NCBI GenBank assembly: GCA_009746045.1 | Contig: RPFO01002071.1 | Location: forward strand, 1-64,000 | Source: Mesostigma viride | Taxonomy: Eukaryota; Streptophyta; Mesostigmatophyceae; Mesostigmatales; Mesostigmataceae | Direction of reading: 5' to 3' | Length of the DNA stretch: 64,000 bases | In this document: one piece after another, positions 45,908 to 55,907 of the stretch | Layout of the letters: each line of letters opens with the position of its first letter | Position numbering within the stretch: the first letter of the stretch is position 1 | Notes under the pieces: model-generated | What the model saw: the letters and a program-made list of their open reading frames with translations, nothing else | What the model was told of the DNA's origin: nothing | Databases searched by the model: none | Translations under genes and position numbers: made by a program

Positions 45908-48900
45908 TTGCCTGTTTTTATAACCTCTGTAGGAGCTGAATCATCCCTACCACTACGTGTGCGTCCTCTTATGTTCTTGAATGGTGGCTTAACCGTCCCT
46001 CATACTGTTGTAGACCCCTTCTTGCATGCTGATGAACTCTTGAATGTCTCTGTGTTAGTGGATAGCGGTGCGGCTAGCTCCTTTGTGAGCGAGGCCCTAG
46101 TTAGGCGTTTAGGACTAGTCCCTACCCCTCACACAAAAACTGTCACTGTCCATTATGCTGACGGTCGCACCAGTCATTCCCCGGGTACGGTGTCCCTTCC
46201 CCTGGTCATACAAGGACGTACGGTCAACCTGACGGCCACTATAGGCCCTATCACTACAGCTGATGTATTACTAGGATTAGATTGGCACCAGGATAATAAG
46301 ATTACTATTAATTATGATACTATGGTCATTTGGTTTCCAGATAGCTCTTACTGGGTACCGAACGTCATTATAGATTAGAAAATTTATCCTTGGTAGATAT
46401 TACTCCTCCTACACCTGTTGATCCTCCTGTGAGACCTATACCTGAAGTATTAATGTCCAATGACGAATTGCGATCTGAACTAAAGGAATATGGATACCTA
46501 TTATGTATGTTCCTTCAGTTAGAAGTACAAGAGATACCTATCACTAATAATAGTGTGGATATAGATGTAAATACAGTGGATACAATAGGAGTGGGATTTA
46601 CTGAAAATGAAATAGTAAGATACATGGCTGTGATAGATTCCTCAAAAGTATTTGAAGAAAAGACTCCTTCTTATCCTCCTCCTCGTTCTGTTTTACACCG
46701 TGTAGTTATCAAGGACGGTGCAGTTCCTACGCACTCTCCGATGTATAGAATGGGCCCTACCGAATTAAAGGAACTAAAACAGATTTTAGTATCACTATTA
46801 GAAGCAGGATTGATAGAGCCTAGTAACTCCCCCTACTCCGCTGGTGTCCTGTTAGTTCCTAAGCCAAATGGCAAGTTTCGCCTAGTTACTGATTATAGGA
46901 AGTTAAACGATATTACTGTGAAGTCTAAATACCCTCTACCTCGTATTGATGATATATTAATAAGGTTAAAGGTTCTACCTGTTTCACAGTACTAGATTGT
47001 GCGGATGGTTTTTGGCAACTACGTATAGCTCCTGAGGATTGCCACAAAACCGCCTTTGCTACCCCTTTTGGGCATTACCAGTTTAGAGTAGCGGCTATGG
47101 GACTCTGTAACTCTCCTGCCTCTTTCCAAATGTTAATGAATGAAGTGCTTAGACCTGTTATGGGAAATTCTCACCTTCCTCAAGTGTCCTCTGATTTAAA
47201 GGATCCTTCCTTCTCCTCTGTTTCTTTATCTGAGCATGACCGTTCTTGTGCTCAAGCTTACTTAGATGATATCCTTATTTATTCTCCTGATTTTGAAACG
47301 CACCTACGTGATTTAAAGAAAGTATTAGAAATCATGGCTGAAAATTCTTTATGGGCGCGCCGTGCTAAAGTTCGCTCTGGTAGGAGTGTCCCATTTTTAG
47401 GGCACGTTCTGTCAGATGCCGGGGTTGCTACCGACCCGGACAAGACTAAGTCAATTCAGGAATGGCCTACCCCTACCGACGTTAAAGGTGTACGTAGTTT
47501 TCTAGGAATTGCTTCTTACTATAGGCGTTTTATCCCGCGTTTCGCAACTATAGCAGCCCCTATTAATCATCTATTAAAGAAGGATATCCCCTTTGTTTGG
47601 AGTAGTGAATGTCAGTCGGCTTTTCAGTGTCTAAAATCCCTACTCCTCTCCCCTCCCGTACTCATCCTACCGGATACTACTAAACCCTTTGTTGTAGCTA
47701 CAGATGCTAGCAAGGTAGCTATAGGGGGCGTCCTTCTCCAGGATCAGGGTCAGGGCTTACAGCCAATCGAGTATATCTCTAGGACAATGCTTCCTGCGGA
47801 GCGTAACTATCCCGTACACCAGCAAGAACTATTAGCTGTGGTGTATTGTTGCCACGCGTGGCAGCACTTTCTTAAAGGTGCTCAATTTGATGTTTGTCTG
47901 AATGAACCCTGTGAGATTGATCCTTATAGATTAGTTATCCAGACAGATCACCGTCCCCTTACCCATCTTCTCTCACAACCCAACCTTACCCCTCGTCAAG
48001 CGCGCTGGATGGAGTTTTTAGCACAGTTTTCCCCTTTTAAACTTCAGTATGTTAAGGGTGTAGATAACATAGTACCAGATGCACTCTCCCGTCGTGCAGA
48101 TTACTCCTTTTTCGAGGACCTTGATGTTCTCAATACTACTCTAGTTCCTACTACTATGGGTGTAACCCCGTATGGTGAACTACCTGATGATGAATCCTAT
48201 GCCTACCTCTTTCATACAGCTGTTCGCATGCCTGATCTCCTTTCTCACGTAGGACTCTCTCTCCCGTGTGAGGCCCTTCCTGTGGCTCGGTGGGGGGGGA
48301 GGGGAAAAATAAAATTTCTATACCGCTTAGCCATATAGCGACTAGGTCAGGAAAGTCTTATGAAAACATAGTCCCTCTAGGACCTCCCCTTCTCTTTGGC
48401 AAGGCGGTAGGAGATCTCTTTAAACCTGTTCTGGATACCTCTGTAGCGATGCCTACCTCTGATCTTGAACGCCTTATTAGTAGATTTACGGCCACTGAGC
48501 CGGAAGCATTAGCTGCCATTGCTGCCCATCCCCAACAATTAGGCAAGCACCCTTGTAAATTTGTAGGTGGATTTTTATATGTGCAGATAGCAGATTCTCC
48601 CCCTCAATGGCGCCTGTATGTCCCTCCTATCTGTCGCTCCTCCTTGCTCTTTGAGTTGCATGACTTAGCTGCTCATCAGGGTGGTAAACGGGTACGGGAC
48701 CTAGTAGCCCGCTCTTACTACTGGCCTTCCCTTTTAAAGGATGTAGATGAGTATGTTAGAACCTGTCAATCTTGCCAGGAGATGAAACCCAACAATGTAG
48801 GACAGATAGCAGAGCCTAGGACCTTACCTGATCCCATCATGCCGTGGGACTCCATTATGATGGATTTTGTAGGACCTTTTAGGAAGAATGATAGAGGTAA

Positions 48901-49972
48901 CGCCCAGATCCTTGTTTTTGTAGATCGTTTTACTCGTATGTGTCATCTCGTGCCGTGTCCCTTAGAACTCACCGCACGCGATTGCGCACGCCTATACCTT
49001 AATAACGTATATAGATATCATGGTTTGAGTAGGCAGTTTATTAGTGATAAGATAAGTTATTTACTTCTGATTTTTGGCAGCAGTTCTTCGCTGCTATCGG
49101 TACCAAGGTCACCTTCGGTACTGCCTACCACTCCTCCTCGTCTCATTTAGTAGAACGTTTGAATAGGGTAGTGGAAGAAGCTCTGCGGCACTATGTGAAT
49201 GGCTCTGGGAGTGATTGGGAGGATTATCTATGTTGGTAGAGTTTTCCCTTAACAACTGCCCTCAGGCTGCGCATGGTTATACGCCCTTCTTCCTAGATAC
49301 TGGTAGACAACCTCTTACCCCTACCTCTCTCTTAGCTAGTCCTTTAAGGGACAAGGATGATGTGTCCCGGGATACTGTAGAAGGTGTGCAGGCGTTATTA
49401 GATAAGATGAAGAATGCACACGACAACGCTATTGCAGGGTACCATAGGGCGCAGGCCAAATACCTTGCTAGGTTGCGTGCCTCATTAGATAGAAGAGCAC
49501 CTGAGATAGAAATAGGAGATTTAGTCTTAGTAGAAGGCCCCCGTGTTGGCCGCTTCGCTCATAAGTTCGAAGCTGAACTGAAAGTGAAACTTAGGCCCGC
49601 CTTCTTAGGACCCTTCCGTGTGTTGTCTAGAGTAGGTAATTTCTGTATGAGATAGATATTCCTACCTCTTGGCAGACCCACTCTCGCACCTTTCATAGAA
49701 GCCAGCTGAAGCTCTATCATCAGAGCACGTTCGCTGGTAGAGAATTAGCCCCTGCCCCTTTAGAGCATAATCCGGATACTGGTGAGGTAGAGGATGAGGT
49801 AGAGGGTATCGTGGCCCATAGAGATATCAAAAAGGGCCGCGGTACCCAGCGCCAGTATAAGGTGAAGTGGATGTATGCTCGTAGTGAGGTAGATAAGGTC
49901 TGGTATACGGAGAGTGAGCTAGATGGGTGTAGTCGCCTGCTGCAGGAGTATAAAACCCTGCATAAGCTCTAG
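45908..49972 (+). CDS. pol of copy A: protease, RT, RNase H, integrase, chromodomain-like tail (frames broken)
   Basis: Protease 45,908-46,378 with VLVDSGAASSF and LLGLDWH. RT 46,390-47,480: LVPKPNGKFRLVTDYRKLN, a one-base break near 46,970, LDCADGFWQL, FGHYQFRVAAMGLCNSPASF, catalytic YLDDILIY. RNase H to 48,180: ATDASKVAIGGVLLQ, HQQELLAVV, TDHRPLTHLL, VPDALSRR. Integrase 48,290-49,655: H-x-H..C-x2-C knuckle (ELHDLAAH...CQSCQ), WDSIMMDFVGPF (first Asp), QFISD (second), a one-base break near 49,045, then the Glu-bearing HLVERLN; FLGPFRVL near the end. In another frame 49,800-49,960 reads EVEGIVAHRD...QYKVKWM....VWYTESEL, a chromodomain-like pattern that targets chromatin in chromoviruses. Six frames are used in all. 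Order PR-RT-RH-IN identifies Ty3/gypsy. Confidence 0.9.
48292..48309 (+). promoter_or_regulatory. internal polypurine tract 2 between RNase H and integrase
   Basis: GGGGGGGGAGGGGAAAAA-type tract. Copy B keeps GGGGGGGGAGGA at 55,194-55,204. A central polypurine tract primes extra plus-strand DNA in some retroelements; here that function is inference. Confidence 0.4.
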
Positions 49973-50019
49973 TTGTAGACCTTCTCCTCTCTTATGTTAT
50001 GTCTGCTGTCGACGGGTGG

Positions 50020-50048
50020 TTGGTTGTCCCCTCCCCTCCGCAGCCGTC
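50020..50048 (+). promoter_or_regulatory. predicted splice acceptor before the 3' ORF
   Basis: A pyrimidine-rich run (TCCCCTCCCCTCCGCAG) ends at AG 50,042-50,043, six bases before the ATG at 50,049. Copy B has the same run and CAG at 63,077-63,079, with ATG at 63,085. Confidence 0.55.
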
Positions 50049-50342
50049 ATGTCAGAGCCTACCCCTCCGGCTGAGAGCTCGCTGCCGTCCCCGCCCCCAC
50101 CGGACCCTGAGCTGTATTTCGAGGCCCTTCCGGGCCGCTGGGTGTCGCGGTCCAGTTACCGGGTGGCGTTGTGCAGCCGGCCCTCCAGGCCCAACATGCG
50201 GTTTAGTCAGGGCGGCCCTCTTTGGGGTCACGTGGTACGGCCTTCCCCTGATGAGCCGCACCAGCTTGTTTTGCACGGGTTCGACGATGCCGGGCACTGT
50301 TTGTTAGGGTGTGGTTCCCGCTGTCCGCCTTGGGACAGATAG
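50049..50342 (+). CDS. 3' ORF, first part (unknown function)
   Basis: ATG at 50,049 (MSEPTPPAESSLPSPPPPDP), 97 codons, Pro/Ser-rich start, then a compact region with ELYFEALPGRWVSR and GGPLWGHVVRPSP and a His/Cys-containing end (GHCLLGCGSRCPPW). It follows the end of pol by about 75 bp and stands directly behind a splice acceptor. No known family was recognised. It is probably the N-terminal part of the protein encoded further at 50,490-52,343; about 150 bp separate them in the present sequence. Confidence 0.55.
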   Translation: MSEPTPPAESSLPSPPPPDPELYFEALPGRWVSRSSYRVALCSRPSRPNMRFSQGGPLWGHVVRPSPDEPHQLVLHGFDDAGHCLLGCGSRCPPWDR

Positions 50343-50489
50343 CTGCGGTTCTCCAGTGCTCCCGAGTGTTCTCCTACCTTTCTACCCCTGTGGGCCGCTC
50401 CTGCCTACGGGAGTGTTCCCCTGGCTTCCGGCTGAGGGTGATGCTGAGGTAGATGAGAACCCCTGCGACCTCTACGGGCCGTAGAATTC

Positions 50490-52343
50490 ATGGAGATAGC
50501 TGATCAGTCGGCGGGATTAGCAGTTGGTGGTCCTGCCCCTACGGGCGCCCCAGCCGAGGTACATTATACTCCAGAATATTCAGCCTCGAGCGCTGCGTCC
50601 TCCTCCTCGCGTCTGCTCCTCTCCCGTCCCGTCGTCCCCACGGTCGACCCGGCTGTTGCAGTGGAGCCTACCCCTTTGGGTTTGCCTGATCCTCTTTCGG
50701 CGACGGTTTCGGCTATGCAGGCTCAGATCCAGTCCCTGACCACGGCGTTCGGGGCCTTCATGGCGGCCCAAGCGCAGACTCCGGCCACGCCAGGTGGGGT
50801 GTCTGTGGTGTCCGCGCCCCCTACCCCTTCGGTTGTTTCGGCACCTGTGGTTTCGCCTGCGCCCCCTACCCCTTCGGTTGCTGCGGCTCCGACACCTCCG
50901 GTTGCCTCTGTGCCTGCGACCGACGTTTCTGCGCCGCGACGCGAGTCTTCCGCCCCTTCGGCTGTGCCCGCCGTCGCCTCCTCTGGGCCGCCCGCTGCGC
51001 CCTCGCAGCCAGTGCGGGTTTCTTCAGCGACACGGGCGATCATCCCAGGCTTTGGGAGGGTGGTCCCCCGCAGAGGATTCCGGTGCCCGACTGGAGCTTG
51101 GATGGCAACCAATCTTATGCCGGACTGCCTGTCCCTACGGGCCCTATTTTCAATATGTGGCCTGAGGGTGCGCCGGCAACGGAGACCGGCGCGCCAGCTG
51201 CGGTGGCGGGTCCGTCACGGCCCTCTCTGGCTTCGGGTCCGGCGCGACCTCCTGTTGTACCAGTGCCACCTGCGTCGGTGTCGGCTCCCGCCCCTGCTCG
51301 GCCCCTGCTTCGGCCCCTGCCCCTTCGGCCTCGCGGTCTTTGGCGCGGTTGTTCGGTCCACCGGTCAGGATCCTCGCGCCACCCGCGCTGCCGATTCCCT
51401 CCGGGAGTTGTCCCAGGGTGATCGGGACAGGGCCCCTTCTGTGGTGCATGCGACGCCGGAGTCGCGCGACACGCCCGTTCCTGGGTATGGTATGTCCGCA
51501 CTCGCCTGCCGACAGTGTGACCTGCCGCGCGCCTCCGCCGAGCTTGCCATCTCGCCCATGTCCTACGGGTTCTCCCAGGTGTGTCGGGCGCCTCGGGATC
51601 GTGGCCTACCCATTGAGACTGATCGGCCTCCTTTCGACATGGTTATTTTAGCTGATCCTGTGTTCCAGGGTGAGATCCTGGTTCGGCGCGTTCTGTATCG
51701 CTGGGCTAGGCGCCACAACGACTTGGACACCTACGGTGGGTTCCAGTGGGCTTACCCTCCGCCTCTGGGCATTATGGCTTCGGATGCCCTTACGGTAGAG
51801 TTTCCTGCGGTACCGGGTGCCGTACACACGGTCCTCCAGCCCATCCTTGAGTGGGATGCCCGTCGTCCGGCGCCTATCCCGGGCCAGGGTCTAGACTCCC
51901 GTGGCCACCCTCCTCCTCGGGCCAGCGACTACCTAGAGACATTCGGGTCGCGACAGTGTGCTCGTCGGTGGCGCTCCCGAGAGGTTCGGCACATCCGGAT
52001 GTGGCCGTCCAACGTGGAGCCCCTGGTGGACCTGTTTTTCCCGACGGGTTTGCGCCCTCGGATCCGGTACCATCGCCTCCTCCTGCGGGCCCTCTGTTTG
52101 ATCGCGGTAGAGCCTTTCCTTCGCCTCTTTGCCTGTGGCTTCCTGGACTGGGCCCGTGGCCAGGTCGTTCTTACACAGCATAGGTATTACTGGGCCTTTC
52201 TGGGCCTTTTTCCTGACGGCGTGTGGGCCGATGTTTTCCTCACTGTAGATAGGCATGACAATGTCGAGGATGTGGCCCACTACCAGGCCTACCTGGAGGT
52301 CCTGCTGGCCTCTCGTGGCACTTATCAGACGGATGGCCACTAG
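50490..52343 (+). CDS. 3' ORF, main part (unknown function, conserved C-terminus)
   Basis: 617 codons from ATG 50,490. Residues 1-190 are Ala/Pro/Ser/Val-rich with repeated PPTPSV, a low-complexity linker preceded by a possible short coiled segment (SAMQAQIQSLTTAFGAFMAAQ). Between about 51,080 and 51,400 the sensible frame appears to be another one (51,083-51,421, MPDWSLDGNQSYAGLPVPTG), so two compensating breaks are likely. The C-terminal ~220 residues are Trp/Arg-rich and contain RHIRMWPSNVEPLVDLFFP, RYHRLLLRALCLIAVEPFL and YYWAFLGLFPDGVWADVFL. The end is conserved in copies B and C. It does not look like an envelope protein: no clear signal peptide or single anchor. No known family was recognised. 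Confidence 0.65.
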   Translation: MEIADQSAGLAVGGPAPTGAPAEVHYTPEYSASSAASSSSRLLLSRPVVPTVDPAVAVEPTPLGLPDPLSATVSAMQAQIQSLTTAFGAFMAAQAQTPATPGGVSVVSAPPTPSVVSAPVVSPAPPTPSVAAAPTPPVASVPATDVSAPRRESSAPSAVPAVASSGPPAAPSQPVRVSSATRAIIPGFGRVVPRRGFRCPTGAWMATNLMPDCLSLRALFSICGLRVRRQRRPARQLRWRVRHGPLWLRVRRDLLLYQCHLRRCRLPPLLGPCFGPCPFGLAVFGAVVRSTGQDPRATRAADSLRELSQGDRDRAPSVVHATPESRDTPVPGYGMSALACRQCDLPRASAELAISPMSYGFSQVCRAPRDRGLPIETDRPPFDMVILADPVFQGEILVRRVLYRWARRHNDLDTYGGFQWAYPPPLGIMASDALTVEFPAVPGAVHTVLQPILEWDARRPAPIPGQGLDSRGHPPPRASDYLETFGSRQCARRWRSREVRHIRMWPSNVEPLVDLFFPTGLRPRIRYHRLLLRALCLIAVEPFLRLFACGFLDWARGQVVLTQHRYYWAFLGLFPDGVWADVFLTVDRHDNVEDVAHYQAYLEVLLASRGTYQTDGH

Positions 52344-52703
52344 ATAGAGGGCCTTAGGCCCGACCTGAGGGTGTTGTCCCTCCGGTATATAGAGTCGCCC
52401 TCATATTCTGGCCAGTTGGTTGGCTGTTCTTGGTCCTTAGCTGATGTGTTTACTCTGTGTGTCCTGCCCAGTGCCGTCCCCCCCGGCCAGGACTCCGTTC
52501 CAGGCAGTTAGGGGAACCTCCCACCAGGCTTGGTGCTGGCTAACCCTACACCACCCGGCGTGGTGGTGGAGACCGTGTGAACTATTGGTGCTTTGTATCT
52601 GGGATGGTCTATCGATTGTGTTGGTGTGTGCTGGGTGCATTAGGTTTTTCCTACCCCTTTGGTTTCCTCCCTGTGCGTAGGGAGAGGGCTCCCTACCTTT
52701 TGT
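52344..52703 (+). other. 3' untranslated part of copy A
   Basis: From the TAG of the 3' ORF to the polypurine tract. The same sequence begins at 63,832 in B and, reversed, lies at 35,075-35,489 in C, so it is part of the family. No further frame is apparent. Confidence 0.7.
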
Positions 52704-52714
52704 GGGGGGGGAGG
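52704..52714 (+). promoter_or_regulatory. 3' polypurine tract
   Basis: GGGGGGGGAGG directly before the 3' LTR; the RNase H-resistant primer of plus-strand synthesis. Copy C has the same tract before its LTR. Confidence 0.8.
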
Positions 52715-53285
52715 TGTTACGTCGCGTAACAATTCGTTGTAGTTACGGACGTAAATTAGGTCCTTGGCCTCGGTTGTTCTAGGTTTACGTGTAGTTCTAG
52801 TTGGGACATGATTGTCCTCGTAACAGTACTGTGGTATATTGGGTGCCTTTGGGCGCCGCGCCGCGTACTTTATTAGTGGTCCTTATCCTTTGGTAGAATG
52901 TAGTGGACCGGCGTGCATCTGTGCACCTGCCTGTGTTTCTGTGTTTCTGCAGGCGAGGGCCAGGTCGGCCCGAGCCTGTTGGACCGTTGGTGACCATTTA
53001 TGCACGTTCCACTCCTTGTGTGGTCACTCGGCGTGTGTTAAATGAATTAACACATATTAGCTTGGGTCACGGCAGTTTAGTTGTGTTTCCTTCCTCTATT
53101 CCTGGAGTAAACGGGTTTGGTTAAATGGCTTATGGCGTATTACAGTAGCACATATGTAAATGCATTGAGATCTGGATCGTCTCGTTCGTCTTTCGCTAGG
53201 GGTTTAACTAGAGGCGGCCTTACTAGCCTAGGTAGCATCAGGACAGGTAGAGGTAGAGGTGGCGGCCGAGGCTTGCGGCGTAACA
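52715..53285 (+). repeat. 3' LTR of copy A
   Basis: 571 bp, the near-identical partner of 42,541-43,112; ends CGTAACA and is followed by the target duplication GCTGA. Confidence 0.95.
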
Positions 53286-53483
53286 GCTGATGGTCGCACT
53301 AGTCACTCTCATGGTACGGTATCCTTACCACTCCTCATTCAGGGTCGCCAGATTAAATTAGTGGCGACCATAGGCCCTAAAACGATTGTTGATGTATTGT
53401 TGGGCTTAGATTGGCATCAAGGCCATAAAATCACTATTAATTATGACACTATTATGGTCCTAGGCTCGATTCCTTGCTGGTAG
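53286..53483 (+). pseudogene. protease C-terminal half of copy B
   Basis: It continues the protease cut at 42,540: GRTSHSHGTVSLPLLIQGR and VLLGLDWHQ, aligned with A at 46,150-46,330. Confidence 0.85.
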
Positions 53484-53689
53484 CTTCTAGGCTTTCTTAC
53501 TTTACGTGTTCTGCGGAATCTTAGATAAATTTGGGCAGCTAGCGTTTTCACATTTGTTGCCTTCTGACGAGAACATGACACCATGGTTATAGTAAGCCTC
53601 GGGCCGGAGGCTAGTTGTTACCTGGTTCCCTGATAGCACCTATTAGCCCTGTTGCCGGAACGACACTGTAAGGTAGAGAATTTATCCTT

Positions 53690-54066
53690 AGTAGATGTAA
53701 CCCCCATTGAGTTACTCGGTGATCCTCCTGTATGACCTATGGCTGGTCATTAATGACCAACAATGACAATAGATGTTTTATTGCGTATGTTCCTCCGTGT
53801 CTTACCAATGAAGTCCGTTACATCTCTATTATAGATTCCTCTCGGGTCTTTGAAGAAAAGACTCCCTCATACCCTCCTCCTCGTGTGGTTTTCTCCGATG
53901 TATCGTATCATTCGTATGGGCCCCTCAGAATTATAAGAGTTAAAACAAATACTTGTGTCGTTATTAGAAGCAGATTTAAGGGATCTTAGTAATTCCCCAT
54001 ATTCTACCAGTGTTTTGGTAGTCCCTCTGCCTAATATCAAATTTAGCCTAGTTACAGACTATTGTA
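53690..54066 (+). pseudogene. RT N-terminal part of copy B
   Basis: Broken frames with RYISIIDSSRVFEEKTPSYP, SNSPYSTSVLVVPLPN and FSLVTDY, as in A at 46,620-46,900. It ends abruptly after LVTDYCKV; the catalytic core with YLDD is missing. Confidence 0.8.
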
Positions 54067-54486
54067 AAGTTGATTATGATAATCGCCGTGCAAAATACTA
54101 CGCAGGCATCACTTCCTCATGGTATAGTATTTTCCTTTCTTGGGCTGATGCACATACTATGATTAATAACCCCTCCGTTTACGTGATTAGGTATAAGAAG
54201 TTTCACCTCTTTGAAGAAGCACAGCAGTTCTGTCTTTGGTATCAAAGAGACATTCATCAGCAGTTCATGTCTTTGGTATAGTCAAACCGACATAGGAATA
54301 CATCCTCCTCCTGCAGGTCCTCCTACAATTCGTACAAAAGCTGTTCCTTCTCCATGTCATATCCCTGACAGATTTCTTACTCCTTTACCTTCTCCAACCC
54401 GCGAACGGGGTTTTCTTCCTCCTGGATTTAGACCCCTCTTACGTGGAATTTGGTTCCTTATCATTCACGGTGACTAGGAAGGAGTG
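54067..54486 (+). pseudogene. viroplasmin/RNase H1-N-like module inside pol of copy B
   Basis: AKYYAGIT, SWADAH, YVIRYKKF and LFEEAQQF match the domain of the pre-gag ORF of A (43,638-44,030). After a frame change the end EFGSLSFTVTRKE also matches (EFGSLSITVVKKD). It occupies the place of the RT core, between RT start and RNase H. It was probably created by template switching or by recombination between copies. Confidence 0.75.
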
Positions 54487-54511
54487 AGCTAAATAGTCCT
54501 TTCCTTTCTGC

Positions 54512-55165
54512 GTGGTTGAAGTTTTTGTTGTCAGCAGACTCCGGCCGGCGATCCTCGTCTTGCCAGATACCTCGAAACTGTTTGTATTAGCTACTGACAC
54601 TAGTAAGGTAGCCATTGGGGGTGTTCTCCTCCAAGACCAAGGTCATGGTTTGCAACCCATCGAATACATCTCTAGGACTATGTTACCTGCTGAGCGCAAG
54701 TACCCTGTTCACCAACAAGAGTATTGGCTGTGGTATATTGCTGTCATGCATGGCAACATTTCCTTAAAGGTGCCGAGTTTGATGTCTGTATCAGTGAGCC
54801 TTGTGATGTTGACCCTTCCCGGTTGGTTATTCAAACCGACCATCGTCCTTTGATTCACCTCCTGTCACAACAACCTAACTTCACTCCTCGGCAAGCGCGG
54901 TGGATGGAATTCCGTGCGCAATTTGCCCCCTTTAATTGCAATACGTCAAGGGTGTAGATAATATTGTCCGTGACGCTTTATCCCGACGTCCTGACTATTC
55001 CTTTTTCGAGGATCTAGATGTCCTCACTACCACCCTCGTTCCTACTCCTCTTCTTGGTGTTTTCCCCTATGGTGACTTCCCTCATGACGGGCAGTATACA
55101 GGACTACGTTTTCCATACCTCTGTTCGTTTTCCTGATCTCCTCTCTCATGTGGGCCTTTCTCTTC
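54512..55165 (+). pseudogene. RNase H region of copy B
   Basis: ILVLPDTSKLFVLATDTSKV, GGVLLQDQ, EYISRTMLPAERKYPVHQQE, TDHRPLIHLL, QARWMEF and DALSRRPDYSF are homologous to A. The frame is broken at about 54,720 and 54,940. One catalytic residue position reads ATDTS instead of ATDAS but keeps the Asp. Confidence 0.8.
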
Positions 55166-55863
55166 GGTGTGAGGGCACACCTGTCACCTCGGTGGGGGGG
55201 GAGGATACTAATAAAATCATTTCTTTTCCCCTCCGTCATGTGTCCACTAGGGCTGGGAAGTCGTTTGGTAATCTTGTTCCTTCTAGTCCACCCCCCTTTT
55301 TGGTAAAGTTGTGGGTGACTTCCTGTAGAACCTTCTGTAGATGCCTCGGTAGCCAGTCCTACGTCAGATTTAGAGCGTCTTATCAATGTTTACGGCCACT
55401 GAGCTGGAAGCCTTAGTCGCAATATCCTCACACCCTCGAAAATTCGGGAAGTACCCGTGCAAGTTTGTGGTTGGCTTCTTGTATGTGCTGTTAAAGGATG
55501 ATCCTCTGCAATGACGTTTGTATTTTCCCCTTATTTGCCGCTCGTCCTTGTTGTTTGAGTTACATGATTTAGCTGCTCACCAGCTAGGGCGGGAAGCGTG
55601 TGCGGGATTTGGTAACCCGTTCATACTTCTGGCCCTCCCTCCTCAGCACTTGATGTGGATGAATATGTTGGTAGGACATGCCAATCATGCCAAGAGATGA
55701 AACCTAGTAATGTGGGTCAGATAGCAGATCGAGCCTCGTACCCTCCATGATCCTATTATAATGCATTGGGATTCCATTGTTATGGATTTTGGGGGGGCCA
55801 AAATAGAATGCCAAAGGCAATTGATGCGCAGATCCTCGTGTTTGTAGACCGCCTTACTAGACT
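55166..55863 (+). pseudogene. integrase N-terminal half of copy B
   Basis: It contains the linker behind the G tract, then RSSLLFELHDLAAHQ and the CQSCQE equivalent in changing frames, the WDSIVMDF equivalent near 55,770, and QILVFVDRLT. It is cut at about 55,863 by the TIR element; the rest is at 62,683. Confidence 0.75.
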
Positions 55864-55907
55864 ATAGCAATACCCCACCACACTCATCGAAAATGGCTGT
55901 GTTTGAG
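55864..55907 (+). repeat. left terminal inverted repeat
   Basis: Exact reverse complement of 62,639-62,682. It ends TGGCTGTGTTTGAG. Confidence 0.95.

Larger units (their letters stand above)
42541..53285 (+). mobile_element. copy A, complete Ty3/gypsy-like element with extra ORFs
   Basis: 10,745 bp with two LTRs, flanked by GCTGA at 42,536-42,540 and 53,286-53,290, an exact 5-bp target duplication inside the protease of copy B. Order: LTR, leader ORF, pre-gag ORF, gag, protease, RT, RNase H, integrase, chromodomain-like tail, 3' ORFs, polypurine tract, LTR. The LTRs differ by roughly eight substitutions and one indel by eye, so the insertion is recent. In spite of this, its genes have several one-base frame breaks. 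Confidence 0.95.

Noticed and set aside
50490..52343. 3' ORF as an envelope gene
   Set aside because: No signal peptide, no cleavage site and no single C-terminal anchor could be seen; position alone is not enough.
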